This document shows positions 9,401 through 16,958 of a DNA stretch of 64,000 nt, piece by piece. Numbering within the stretch: position 1 is the stretch's first letter; each line of letters begins with the position of its first letter. Where the stretch lies: assembly GCF_900250115.1 (NCBI RefSeq), contig NZ_LT984804.1:1627301-1691300 (forward strand), read 5' to 3'. The notes below the pieces were generated by a model. That model searched no databases. It saw only the letters and a list, made by a program, of their open reading frames with translations, and was not told where the DNA came from. This DNA is from Cupriavidus taiwanensis (GTDB lineage: Bacteria; Pseudomonadota; Gammaproteobacteria; Burkholderiales; Burkholderiaceae). A program made the position numbers and the translations under genes.

Positions 9401-9537
9401 AGCGGCTTGTTGAGGTCCGGGAAGACATCCACCGGCGTGCGCCACGCGGTGAAGGCGCCGTACACCATCAGGATGACGGCGACGGCGAGGACCAGCAGCC
9501 GATTGCCGAGGCTGGCGCGGACAATCCAGTTGAACAT
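6433..9537 (-). CDS. Heavy-metal efflux RND pump (HME-RND, CzcA/CusA family)
   Basis: 1034 residues, the normal length for CzcA-family inner-membrane proton/cation antiporters. The N-terminus [17 protein letters not shown] and [28 protein letters not shown] are HME-RND signatures. The proton-relay helix reads [15 protein letters not shown] around residues 395-410, with acidic residues in the expected place but not the DGAVV form of CzcA. In the metal-channel region, the CusA methionine positions appear as His (RLDHLLSG) and Ile (QYGIPAG), which argues against a Cu(I)/Ag(I) pump. The exact metal is not predictable. The start has GAGGGG eight bases upstream. The gene follows its adaptor by 9 bp. 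Confidence 0.92.
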   Translation of the reverse strand: MFNWIVRASLGNRLLVLAVAVILMVYGAFTAWRTPVDVFPDLNKPLVTVITEAGGMAPQEVELLVSFPIETALNGMPGVTRVRSVSGVGLSIVYAEFDWGSDIYRNRQLVSERLALVKEQLPGGLTPILGPVSSIMGEIMLIALPIDPARASPMQAREYADFVLRPRLLSVAGVSQVIPIGGEVRQLRVEPDTPRMAQFGVALAQVEDALRDFAANTSGGFIDLNGREYLIRNLGRTNRLDDLKGLAVAYKEGMPVLLEQVAGVRYAPALKRGDAGFNGRPAVIVSVQKQPAADTVRLTRDLEAALGELKQGLPAGLSAPQVLFRQADFIEASIGNVVEALRDGAIMVTVILFAFLLSARTTAISLVAIPLSLAVTALAFHLLGQSINVMTLGGLAIAIGELVDDAVVDVENILRRLRQRAGKENPPSALEVIWRASVEVRSGIVYATLVVVLVFVPLFALPGIEGRLFAPLGIAYIVSILASMLVSMTVTPVLSYYLLPRMKRLEHPDSPLVAWLKRVDTRILAWSFPRAKPVLAAAAIAVALAAATVPFMPRAFLPAFNEGSLVMSLMFNPGTALVEANRMGALAESLIRQVPEVTQVGRRTGRAELDEHAEGVHSSELDVDLKRSDRSREQVMAAIRAQLASLPASVAIGQPISHRLDHLLSGVRAQIALKIHGDDLDTLRGLAENVRGELAAIPGLVDITVERQVLIPQVNVRLDYRKAAQYGIPAGEALKALQTLSDGTRVTQLIEGVRRYDLVVRLPDAGRTPQDLARVMLDSPRGAVPLSAIATVEDGDGPNQIGRENGRRRIVVYANTDGSDMSKIIGDVRGAVARARLPGGYFASIEGQFQAQEQATRLIVLLSLVSLSLIYLVLYSRYRSATLALIIMANIPLALIGSVIAMWLGGLTLSVASMVGFITLAGIATRNGILKISHYINLCRLEGEAFGIPMIVRGSLERLTPVLMTALVAAFALTPLLVSADAPGKEILHPVAVVIFGGLVSSTILDSVLTPLAFWLFGRRPLERILAQPPGDAY

Positions 9538-9546
9538 GCGCGCCCC

Positions 9547-10671
9547 TCAGCGGATCTGGTTGATCAGCGCCGCTCCGGACACTACCACCCGGTTCTCGGG
9601 CGACAGGCCCTTGACCACGACCACGGTGCGCGCATCGAGCACGCGCGCCTCCACCGGCTGGGCGATAAAGCGCTGCGTGCCGGACTTGATCCACACCACC
9701 GGCAGGTTGCTGGCGTTGCGAACCAGGGCCTCGCTGGGCAACGCGATGCCCTTGACCGTATCCGTGAGCGTAGCGACCACCGTTACGGGCTGCCCGACGG
9801 CAAGCGGCACCGCATTGCCAGTCAGACGGAACGTCAACGGCACGGCGCCATTCCTCAGGCTGCGCCCGGCACCGATGAAATCCAGCTTGCCACCGTCCGA
9901 TCGCCCGAGGGTACCAGCCCGGATGCGATTGGCCAGCGAGGCATCCGCGGTGTTGGCCTCGATCAGCATCCGCGCCGGGTCGACCACTTCGTACAGCACG
10001 TCGCCAGCAGCGACTACCTGGCCGGCCAGCACATTGGCGCTGGCGATGACGCCACTGGCCGGCGCGGTCAGCGTGTCGGTCAGGTGCAGGCTCTTGCCCA
10101 CTGCCTCGCGCTGGCCGGAAAGGCTCTGGACCTCGGCGCGGGCGGCTTCGATTTCCTTGCGCGGGATGCTGTCCTGCAGCGATTCCAACCGTCGCAGCCG
10201 TTGCCGCGCCAGGTTCAGGCTGGCGCTCAGGTTGGCCAGCTGCGCCTGCTGGTTGCCGATATCGAAGGGCTCGCTCTTGTGCCGTAGCACGGCCAGCACC
10301 TGGCCTTTGGTGACACGCTGCCCGAGCACCGGAAAGCCACCGGGAGGCGGCTCGATCCAGCCCGGGTGTCCCGCCTGCAGCCGCCCGCCCGCATTGGGGT
10401 CGATCGCCACCACGGCATTCAGCTCCACGGTCACCGGGTGCAAGGCTTCCTGCGGCATCGCAGTCCGTATGCCCATGCGCCGTTGTGCGAGCTTGGGCAC
10501 CTGGACACTGCCGTCCGGCAGCCGGGACAGGCCACCGCTGCCGGACACCGCCGCCGGTGCATCAAGGTGTTCGCCACCGGGGCCGTGTGCACCGGGCCCG
10601 GCCAGTGCCGGCATGGTTGCGCAGGCCGCCAGCGCGATCGCGATCGTTGCAAAGCGCTTTGTCTTCGGCAT
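9547..10671 (-). CDS. RND efflux periplasmic adaptor (membrane fusion protein, CzcB/CusB family)
   Basis: 374 residues. A signal peptide ends near MPALA (residue 24). The mature start GPGAHGPGGEHLDAP is a His-containing motif that recurs in the protein encoded just upstream. The body shows the usual adaptor order: barrel-sandwich half (GGRLQAGHPGWIEPPPGGFPVLGQRVTKGQ), a short helical hairpin (NLARQRLRRLESLQDSIPRKEIEAARAE), the second lipoyl half (LTAPASGVIASANVLAGQVV) and beta-barrel domains. It should link the pump to the TolC-like channel. It sits between the membrane-anchored small protein and the pump gene with 8-9 bp gaps. Confidence 0.88.
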   Translation of the reverse strand: MPKTKRFATIAIALAACATMPALAGPGAHGPGGEHLDAPAAVSGSGGLSRLPDGSVQVPKLAQRRMGIRTAMPQEALHPVTVELNAVVAIDPNAGGRLQAGHPGWIEPPPGGFPVLGQRVTKGQVLAVLRHKSEPFDIGNQQAQLANLSASLNLARQRLRRLESLQDSIPRKEIEAARAEVQSLSGQREAVGKSLHLTDTLTAPASGVIASANVLAGQVVAAGDVLYEVVDPARMLIEANTADASLANRIRAGTLGRSDGGKLDFIGAGRSLRNGAVPLTFRLTGNAVPLAVGQPVTVVATLTDTVKGIALPSEALVRNASNLPVVWIKSGTQRFIAQPVEARVLDARTVVVVKGLSPENRVVVSGAALINQIR

Positions 10672-10679
10672 GTCGGGCC

Positions 10680-11237
10680 TCAGTTCTTCTTATGGGTATT
10701 ACGGCGCTTTACGCGCCAGGCTGCGACAGCCAGGACAACCGCCAGCAGAAGGACGACCCACGGCCAGCGCGCTGGCCAGAAGGCCCCGAGGCCATCGGCG
10801 TGCTGGTCCGCGGCAACGTTCAGGGTGCCCTCGATCAGGTCTGACTCGTTGCCGGCGACCAGCGTAAATACGAGCGCATGGTTGCCGGGCTGGTGCAGCG
10901 CCTTGAGGAGCTTTTCGTCGGTAAAGGAGTAGTCGCCGAAGTCAGCGTGCAGCTTGCCTTGCGCCTGGATGCCGTTGAACTCGACCTCCAGCGTGCCGTT
11001 CAGCACCGGCTCGTTGGTGGCGTAGCGGTCGATCATCACCGACAGCTCATCCGCGGCCAGCGTGCCAACCAGTTCGAACGCCTCCGTAGTGGCTTCGATG
11101 CCGGGCTGGGCATGCGCCGCGGCGCCGGTGCTGGTGGGCGCATCGAGGTGTTCGCCATTGGGGCCGTGGGCGCCCGGAGCGGCATGCGCGGCGCAGGCAA
11201 GCGACCAGAGCAGGGTAAAAAAGAGCTGGCGGATCAT
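10680..11237 (-). CDS. Periplasmic protein with C-terminal membrane anchor inside the RND operon
   Basis: 185 residues. A signal peptide (WSLACAAHA) precedes a mature start APGAHGPNGEHLDAP, almost the same as the mature start of the adaptor. A soluble beta-rich domain fills residues 45-140. One C-terminal helix (WPWVVLLLAVVLAVAAW) with a basic tail KRRNTHKK should anchor it in the inner membrane facing the periplasm. Its ATG overlaps the stop of the upstream TolC-like gene (ATGA), so translation is coupled. It is not one of the three standard pump parts; a metal-delivery or stabilising role is inferred from its place and the shared motif. Confidence 0.7.
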   Translation of the reverse strand: MIRQLFFTLLWSLACAAHAAPGAHGPNGEHLDAPTSTGAAAHAQPGIEATTEAFELVGTLAADELSVMIDRYATNEPVLNGTLEVEFNGIQAQGKLHADFGDYSFTDEKLLKALHQPGNHALVFTLVAGNESDLIEGTLNVAADQHADGLGAFWPARWPWVVLLLAVVLAVAAWRVKRRNTHKKN

Positions 11238-12451
11238 GGCAGGACTCCGAGAGCCTGGTTCAGGTTGGCAGTGGCGATGCCGCGCCGGGCGCGCTGGCGC
11301 GCCAGGTCGGCTTCGGCTTCAAGGGCCTGGTTCTGTGCGCGCAGCACTTCAGGCAAGCCGATTTCACCGGCATTGAAGGTCTTGCGCAGCAGTGCCGCCC
11401 GTTCGGACAGCGTGGCGCTGCGCTCTTCCGTGAGCTTGAGCTGCTGCCCGGCGAGCGACAGCGCCGCCTGTGCCGCGTCGATCTCGGCGCGGACGATGCG
11501 TTCAGTGCGATCGAGCTCGGCCCGGGCTGTCATCAGTTCAGTCTGCGCGGCGGTCTCGCGCGGCAGATTGCGCGCGTCGGTTGCGAATGGGATTTTGACG
11601 AAGAGGCCGATGGTCTGGTCGCTGGGCATGCCGCCGCCGGCCCGGTCGTTGCGGTACAGCACACCAACTTCCGGCGGATCGCGGCGCGATTTGCGCAAGT
11701 AGCCAACCTGGCGCTCGCTGCGCAGCACGGCTCGCTGGGCTGCTTCCAAGCGCGGATGGGTCGGCGCGCTGGCGGCCGGAGCGCCCACGGACGCTGCCGC
11801 TTCGCCATACCGCGGCGGCAGCGTCGATACGCCGGTCGCTTGCAACAGCCGCGCCCTGGCGTCCACCAGCCGGGCCTCGCTGTCTGCCAGCAAGCCTTGT
11901 GCCGCCAGATAGTCCTGTTGCGCCAGCAGCAGGTCGGTACGGGCAAGATCGCCGGCCGTGATCCGCCGCCGCACATCGTCGCGCAGGGAAGCGGCGACCT
12001 CCGCTCGTCGCCGCAGCACATCTCGCTCCGCTTCCACCGCCACGAGCTGCCAGACACGCTCGCGCACCTCCGCGGCAACGTTCAGCCGCGCCAGCGCGGC
12101 GCCGGCTTCGGCTTCGGCCGCTTGCGCGTCAGCCAGGTCGCCGCGTGCCGCGCGCTGGCCCGGCATCCACACCGGCACGCCAAGCTGGACTTCGCTCTCG
12201 CGCAGGCCTCGCCTTTCGGTCCAGCGGTCGTCACGGTGCAGCAGCCCGAGCGTGGGTGGCCCGGCGATCAGCGCGTCCGCCTGGACCCGGCTCGCGGACG
12301 CCTCGGCACGGCGACCCTCTGTCGCCTGAAAAGCCACGGACCGCTCCCACGCGATATTGAACAGTGCGTGCAGGTCCGCCGGCGCCGTCTGGCCATGGGC
12401 CGCTGGCATCAGCAGCGCGGACGCAACAATGGAAATGAAAGACTTCTGCAT
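11234..12451 (-). CDS. Outer-membrane efflux channel (TolC/CzcC family)
   Basis: 405 residues. The start at 12451 gives a proper signal peptide MQKSFISIVASALLMPAAHG; the frame is open further upstream but without signal-like sequence. The chain is largely helical with two OEP repeats: EASASRVQADALIAGPPTLGL in the first half and LPRETAAQTELMTARAELDRTERIVRAEIDAAQAAL in the second. KTFNAGEIGLPEVLRAQNQALEAEADLARQRAR is a typical TolC-family coiled-coil segment. It should form the outer-membrane duct of the tripartite pump. The stop overlaps the next gene by 4 nt. Confidence 0.88.
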   Translation of the reverse strand: MQKSFISIVASALLMPAAHGQTAPADLHALFNIAWERSVAFQATEGRRAEASASRVQADALIAGPPTLGLLHRDDRWTERRGLRESEVQLGVPVWMPGQRAARGDLADAQAAEAEAGAALARLNVAAEVRERVWQLVAVEAERDVLRRRAEVAASLRDDVRRRITAGDLARTDLLLAQQDYLAAQGLLADSEARLVDARARLLQATGVSTLPPRYGEAAASVGAPAASAPTHPRLEAAQRAVLRSERQVGYLRKSRRDPPEVGVLYRNDRAGGGMPSDQTIGLFVKIPFATDARNLPRETAAQTELMTARAELDRTERIVRAEIDAAQAALSLAGQQLKLTEERSATLSERAALLRKTFNAGEIGLPEVLRAQNQALEAEADLARQRARRGIATANLNQALGVLP

Positions 12452-12559
12452 GGAATCCCCAACGCAAATCGCGATCACACAGGCAATGCGGCGGGGCGTG
12501 GCGCAAGCCATTCAGGCGATGGCGCCACGATAGGCAATCAGAATGTCGGAGCCCCGCCG

Positions 12560-12913
12560 TCAGGCGGGCGCGTGCGGCGGGCGCAAGGGTGGACTGTCCA
12601 GGGGGTCGGGCATGCGGCCGCCTAGAAACAACGGCTCGGGCTGGGTCTGCCGCGACAGCGGCGGCAGCAGGCTCGCGGGCAGGGGCGCCTGGAAGTGGGC
12701 GCCGTAGTCGAAGTCGAGCTGGTGCGACGCCGACGCTGGGGAATCGTCAAAGGCGATCTCGCCGTCGTCATCGTGGTGATGCGGGACATGGTCAGCGTGT
12801 GCCGCCATATGGTCTGGCGGGAAGCCGGCCGCATGCGCCAGCTGCCGCTGCGCCGCGGCCAGGGCCTGCAGCGGCAGGATCAGCATCAGGAGGATGGCAA
12901 TCACGCGCGACAT
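12560..12913 (-). CDS. Small His-rich secreted protein, CzcI-like, heading the RND operon
   Basis: 117 residues. The signal peptide MSRVIAILLMLILPLQALAAAQ resembles the start of CzcI/NccX-type proteins that head cation-efflux operons in Cupriavidus. The mature part has a His/Asp cluster HADHVPHHHDDDGE around residues 40-53, a likely metal-binding patch, and a Pro-rich C-terminus. It is the first gene of the operon, 108 bp before the channel gene. A role in metal sensing or modulation of expression is known for CzcI-type proteins only in outline; here it is inference. Confidence 0.6.
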   Translation of the reverse strand: MSRVIAILLMLILPLQALAAAQRQLAHAAGFPPDHMAAHADHVPHHHDDDGEIAFDDSPASASHQLDFDYGAHFQAPLPASLLPPLSRQTQPEPLFLGGRMPDPLDSPPLRPPHAPA

Positions 12914-12923
12914 GGGCTGGATT

Positions 12924-12945
12924 CTACCTGACCGGTATCAGGTAG
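12924..12945. promoter_or_regulatory. Inverted repeat at the head of the RND operon
   Basis: Arms CTACCTGA and TCAGGTAG pair perfectly around a 6-bp centre CCGGTA. The dyad lies 11 bp before the ATG of the first operon gene, which suits an operator overlapping the promoter or leader. The binding protein is unknown; the neighbouring response regulator or a metal-responsive regulator elsewhere are candidates. Confidence 0.5.
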
Positions 12946-13154
12946 CGCGAAGACTGACGGGACACCGTGTAACTGAATGTCGCAAGGCGAGCGGCCGGCC
13001 AGGTGCGCCGATGTCCCGTTGTGGATGTCCAGCGGCCGTTCGTCCGCCGGTGCCCGATGTCCGACATGGGTCGACAAGCCGCCACCAGGCGGCGCTCTCC
13101 CCGCCCCGCTCCCGCTGTACCGAATGCAAGCGGGAGTGGAAAGAAAACAGGCTG

Positions 13155-14465
13155 TCAGGCTGGCAGGCGCAGCGTGGCCTGCAGGCCGCCGCCTTCGCGG
13201 TTGGCAAGCTGCAGCGTGCCGCCGAGTGCCTGCGCCAGTTGCTGCGCAATCGCCAGGCCCAGGCCGGTGCCGCCGGTGCCGCGGTTGCGCGAGGTCTCGA
13301 GCCGGTAGTAGGGCTGCATCACGCGCTCCAGTTCCGCCTCCGGAATGCCTGGACCGCGGTCCTGCACGGCGATCTGCAGCCAGCCATCGTCCTGCCGTGC
13401 CACCGCCAGCGTGACCTCGGCGCCGAACTTCAGCGCGTTGTCGATCAGGTTGGTCAGGATGCGCCGCAGCGCCTGCGGACGCGTCAGCAGCGGCGCGCCG
13501 GCCTGGCCTTCGATGGCGATGGCATGGCCGGCGTCGAGATAGTCGCCGGCGAGGCTGTCGAGCAGCGCATCGGGATCGATACGGGCCGGGGTCTCGGTGC
13601 CGCCCTGCAGGGTGCGTGCATAGGCCACGCCCTCGCGCACCAGGTGCTCCATCTCGCGCAGGTCGTGGTAGAGCTTCTCTTGCGTGGCGGACGCCTCCAT
13701 CAGGTCCACGCGCAGGCGCATGCGCGTGATCGGCGTCTGCAGGTCGTGCGAGATCGCCGCCAGGATCTGCATGCGCTCATCCAGGTAGCCGGCAATGCGT
13801 GCCTGCATGGCGTTGAAGGCGGCGGCGGCATGGGCCACCTCGGTCGGCCCGGTCTCGGGCACGCGCTGCGCCTTCAGGTCGGGCCCCAGGTTCTCGGCGG
13901 CGCTGGCCAGCTGGCTGAGCGGGCGCGTGACCACGCGCACCGCCAGCCAGGCACACGCCGCCAGCAGCGCCAGCTGCGCCGCCAGCATCGCCAGCAGCCA
14001 CGGCGACACCAGCGCACGCCTGGGCTGCACGTCGATCGTCAGCGGGCTGCCGTCATGCAGCCGCAGGTGGACCTGGAAGCCGCCGCCGGGCTGGCTGCTG
14101 GCCGAGACCGGATAGCGTCCCTGCAGCGCCTCGGCAATGGTGTCGACGGCCTTGCGCGCCAGCTCGGCGCGCGGCGGCTCTCCCGGCGTGCCGGCGTCGA
14201 GGCGGTAGCTGTAGTTCTCGCGCCGCACCCGCTCCAGCCAGGGCGCGCGCTGCTCCGCCGGCAGCATGTCGAGCATCGCCACCGAGCTGGCCACGTCGCG
14301 CTCCAGGTTGCCCAGCATGAGCCGGTCGGCCGCACTCTTGCGCTCCATCATCACCAGGCTGTACGACAGGCTCTGCGCCAGCACCAGCCCGACCAGCAGG
14401 ATCACCATCAGCCGCGCGAACAGCGTGCGCGGCCATGCCAGTCCCTTGCGCGCGCGCCCGTTCAT
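13155..14465 (-). CDS. Sensor histidine kinase (EnvZ-like subfamily)
   Basis: 436 residues. A first transmembrane helix lies near residues 14-36 (LFARLMVILLVGLVLAQSL) and a second near residues 160-180 (LLAMLAAQLALLAACAWLAV), enclosing a periplasmic sensor of about 120 residues. HAMP follows, then the phosphoacceptor box ISHDLQTPITRMRLR with His at residue 240, and the ATPase part NLIDNALKFG, DRGPGIPE and GTGLGLAIAQQL. The HDLQTP form and TRMRLR match the EnvZ/OmpR-like group. Its ATG overlaps the response-regulator stop by 4 nt. The frame is open far upstream of 14465, but that part is only the shadow of the regulator gene. Confidence 0.9.
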   Translation of the reverse strand: MNGRARKGLAWPRTLFARLMVILLVGLVLAQSLSYSLVMMERKSAADRLMLGNLERDVASSVAMLDMLPAEQRAPWLERVRRENYSYRLDAGTPGEPPRAELARKAVDTIAEALQGRYPVSASSQPGGGFQVHLRLHDGSPLTIDVQPRRALVSPWLLAMLAAQLALLAACAWLAVRVVTRPLSQLASAAENLGPDLKAQRVPETGPTEVAHAAAAFNAMQARIAGYLDERMQILAAISHDLQTPITRMRLRVDLMEASATQEKLYHDLREMEHLVREGVAYARTLQGGTETPARIDPDALLDSLAGDYLDAGHAIAIEGQAGAPLLTRPQALRRILTNLIDNALKFGAEVTLAVARQDDGWLQIAVQDRGPGIPEAELERVMQPYYRLETSRNRGTGGTGLGLAIAQQLAQALGGTLQLANREGGGLQATLRLPA

Positions 14466-15202
14466 GCGCGCTCCTCGCGGATTTCGACGGTGGCGCTGAA
14501 GACATAGCCGCCGTTGCGCACGGTCTTGATGTAGCGCGGCTCGCGCGCGTCGTCGCGCAGGCGCTGGCGCAGGCGGCTCACCAGCAGGTCGATCGAGCGC
14601 TCGAACAGTTCGGCGTCGCGGCCCTGGGTCAGGTTGAGCAGCTGGTCGCGCGTCAGCACCCGCTGCGGATGGTCGACGAAGACACGCAGCAGGCGGTATT
14701 CCGCGCCGCTGAGCGCGACGATCACGTCCTGCTCGTCGAGCAGGTGGCGCGCATTGGTGTCGAGCCGCCAGGGCCCGAACGCCAGCACGCTGGCGGCCTC
14801 GGTGACCTGCAGGTTGGGCGGCAGCATGCGCGTGCGCCGCAGCACCGAGCGGATCCGCGCCAGCAGTTCGCGCGCGGCAAAGGGCTTGACCAGGTAGTCG
14901 TCGGCGCCCATCTCCAGCCCCAGAATGCGGTCGGCCTCTTCGTTGCGCGCGGTCAGCATCAGCACCGGCAGGTTGCGCCGCTCGCCCGCGCGCAGGTCGC
15001 GGCACAGCGCCAGGCCGTCTTCGCCGGGCAGCATCAGGTCCAGCACCACCAGGTCGACCGAGCCCTTGTCCAGCACGGCGCGCATCTCGCGCCCGTTGGC
15101 GGCCAGGGACACGCGCATGCCGCTGCGCTCGAGGTAGGCGGCAACCAGTTCGCGGATTTCGCGGTCGTCGTCGACGATAAGGATATGGTCCTGCGGGGTC
15201 AT
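14462..15202 (-). CDS. OmpR-family response regulator
   Basis: 246 residues. The start at 15202 gives MTPQDHILIVDDDREIRE, the correct start of a receiver domain; the frame is open upstream without homology. The receiver holds Asp residues at the DDD acidic pocket and the phosphorylated Asp at residue 55 (VVLDLMLPGEDG), with the conserved Thr in MLTARNEE and Lys in LVKPF. The second half is a winged-helix trans_reg_C domain (ALSGAEYRLLRVFVDHPQRVLTRDQLL, DRSIDLLVSRLRQRL-like). It is cotranscribed with the kinase. Target genes may be the RND operon just downstream or the divergent CcdA/thioredoxin pair. Confidence 0.92.
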   Translation of the reverse strand: MTPQDHILIVDDDREIRELVAAYLERSGMRVSLAANGREMRAVLDKGSVDLVVLDLMLPGEDGLALCRDLRAGERRNLPVLMLTARNEEADRILGLEMGADDYLVKPFAARELLARIRSVLRRTRMLPPNLQVTEAASVLAFGPWRLDTNARHLLDEQDVIVALSGAEYRLLRVFVDHPQRVLTRDQLLNLTQGRDAELFERSIDLLVSRLRQRLRDDAREPRYIKTVRNGGYVFSATVEIREERA

Positions 15203-15438
15203 GGCGGGTCCCGGAATCGAAGAAAGTGAAGAAGACAAAGGGGGCGGCCGGCGCCGGCAAGGATGGCCGTCGCCTGGCTTGGTGTCGCCATTATGCGGCG
15301 CTGGCGGCGCTCTTTGTATCGCTGTGTATCCGGGCCGGGTCCGGACAAGAAATATTGCACAGCGGGCCGGATGCGGAAACAACGCCGATACGCCGGAGCG
15401 GTGCAATGCACCCATCGCCAATCCCGGAGTCCACCGCC

Positions 15439-16152
15439 ATGATCGATGCCTACCTTGCCTTTGCCGCCGGCGTGCTGACGATTGCGTCGCCGTGCGTGCT
15501 GCCCGTGCTGCCCATGCTGCTCGGCGCTTCGCTGGGCGAAACCAGCCGGCTGCGCCCGCTGGCGATCGCGCTGGGTTTCGTCTCCGCCTTTTCCGCGCTG
15601 GGCATCGTCTTCGGCGCGCTCACCAGCGCCTTCAGCGACGCCCCGGGCGTGATCCGCAACGTGGCCATCGCCATCCTGTTCGCCGCCGGGCTGGCGCGGC
15701 TGTGGCCGGCCGGCTTTGCCCGCCTGACGGCACCGTTCGCCGCGCCGTTCGCCGCGCTCACCGACCGCGCCGCCGGCGCCGGCAGCCGCGCCGGCAACGG
15801 CCTGGCCGGCGGCTTTGTGCTGGGCATGACGCTGGGCGCGGTATGGACGCCCTGCGCGGGCCCGGTGCTGGCCTCGATCCTGGCGCTGGTGGCCAAGGCG
15901 CAGGACCTGCATCGCGCCGCCGGCCTGCTGGCCCTGTTTGCCGCCGGCGCCGCCGTGCCGATGCTGGGCATCGCCTACGGCGGCCAGTTCGCCACCACCC
16001 ATGTACGCCGGCTGGCACGCCATACGCCACGGCTGCAGCAAGCCTTCGGCGTACTGGTGGTGGCCACCGCCATCGCCATGTACTTCCAGTACGACACCGT
16101 CGCCGTCGCCTGGCTGACCTCGCTTTTCCCCGCAACCCAACCTGGAGCCTGA
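15439..16152 (+). CDS. ccdA: CcdA/DsbD-type transmembrane thiol-disulfide carrier
   Basis: 237 residues and six hydrophobic segments, the normal CcdA size. The two redox cysteines are visible at residue 19 (ASPCVLPVLP) and residue 139 (WTPCAGPVL), each in the conserved proline context. The family moves electrons from cytoplasmic thioredoxin across the inner membrane to periplasmic thiol proteins. ATG 15439 is used because the first helix starts directly after it; an open frame reaches upstream without homology. A thioredoxin-fold gene follows 3 bp after the stop and is the obvious partner. Confidence 0.9.
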   Translation: MIDAYLAFAAGVLTIASPCVLPVLPMLLGASLGETSRLRPLAIALGFVSAFSALGIVFGALTSAFSDAPGVIRNVAIAILFAAGLARLWPAGFARLTAPFAAPFAALTDRAAGAGSRAGNGLAGGFVLGMTLGAVWTPCAGPVLASILALVAKAQDLHRAAGLLALFAAGAAVPMLGIAYGGQFATTHVRRLARHTPRLQQAFGVLVVATAIAMYFQYDTVAVAWLTSLFPATQPGA

Positions 16153-16155
16153 ACC

Positions 16156-16686
16156 ATGCCCCGCATCCTTCGCACCCTGTTCGCCGCCGCCGTCCTTGCC
16201 GCCGCCCCGCTCGCCATCCAGTCCGCCGCCGCCGCGCCCGCCGATTATGGCAAGGCACCCGAATTCACCGGCATCGGCCAATGGCTGAACTCCGAACCGC
16301 TGACCGTCGCAGGACTGCGCGGCAAGGTGGTGCTGGTCGACTTCTGGACCTACAGCTGCATCAACTGCATCAACACCCTGCCCCATGTGCGCAAGTGGTA
16401 CGACAAATACCGCGACCAGGGACTGGTGGTGGTGGGCGTGCACACGCCGGAGTATGCGTTCGAGCGCTCTACCGGCAACGTCCAGGCCGCGCTCAAGCGT
16501 TTCGATATCCGCTACCCCGTGGCGCAGGACAACGCCTATGCGACCTGGAACGCCTGGCGCAACCAGTACTGGCCGGCGCTGTACCTGGTCGATGCCAACG
16601 GCAACGTGGTCTACAAGCACTTCGGTGAAGGCCAGTACGCCGAAACCGAAGCGGCGATCCAGAAGGCGCTGGGGCAGCGCCGCTGA
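16156..16686 (+). CDS. Periplasmic thioredoxin-like protein (TlpA/DipZ-type)
   Basis: 176 residues. A signal peptide runs to about residue 27 (IQSAAAAPA). GKVVLVDFWTYSCINCINTLP carries the active-site pair CINC at residues 68-71, the form found in the thioredoxin-like part of DipZ-type proteins rather than CPPC or CGPC. WPALYLVDANGNVVYKHFGEG supplies the conserved cis-proline region. It probably receives electrons from the CcdA protein encoded 3 bp upstream and reduces periplasmic disulfides or detoxifies oxidants. Confidence 0.88.
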   Translation: MPRILRTLFAAAVLAAAPLAIQSAAAAPADYGKAPEFTGIGQWLNSEPLTVAGLRGKVVLVDFWTYSCINCINTLPHVRKWYDKYRDQGLVVVGVHTPEYAFERSTGNVQAALKRFDIRYPVAQDNAYATWNAWRNQYWPALYLVDANGNVVYKHFGEGQYAETEAAIQKALGQRR

Positions 16687-16749
16687 GCTGCAAAGCCGCC
16701 ATGGGGGCGGCCTGCGCGGCATCCGCCTGATCTTCCAGCGCAGGGGAGT

Positions 16750-16779
16750 TGATACAAATTGTATGCAATCTTTGTATCA
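16750..16779. promoter_or_regulatory. Inverted repeat upstream of the xanthine/uracil permease gene
   Basis: Perfect 9-bp arms TGATACAAA and TTTGTATCA enclose a 12-bp centre. A second dyad ATACAA-A-TTGTAT overlaps the left half. The AT-rich site stands out in GC-rich DNA, 180 bp before the permease start. TTGTAT/ATACAA half-sites are typical of FadR-type GntR regulators, so a purine-responsive GntR operator is a reasonable guess. Confidence 0.55.
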
Positions 16780-16958
16780 CGGCTCGCTGATCCCTGTTAT
16801 TCTTGCACGCCTGTTGAGGCGGGATTCAGGTCCTGCCCGCCTCGCTCGCGGAGTTGCCGCACCTGGCCCGCGAGCGTGCACGAGGGCGCCGGGTTCCCCG
16901 CCCGGCGCCAGAAGAACAAGACAGCCCGCAACATCCGGGCAGACGACAGGAGACTCGA

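Noticed and set aside
8017..10287. Plus-strand open frame of about 750 codons opposite the RND pump and adaptor
   Set aside because: Composition is rich in His, Arg, Gln and Asp with no fold or motif. The minus strand codes clear RND and adaptor proteins.
13155..15260. Single 701-codon frame covering kinase and regulator region
   Set aside because: Only the part from 14465 down is the kinase. The upstream part is the wrong frame of the response-regulator gene.
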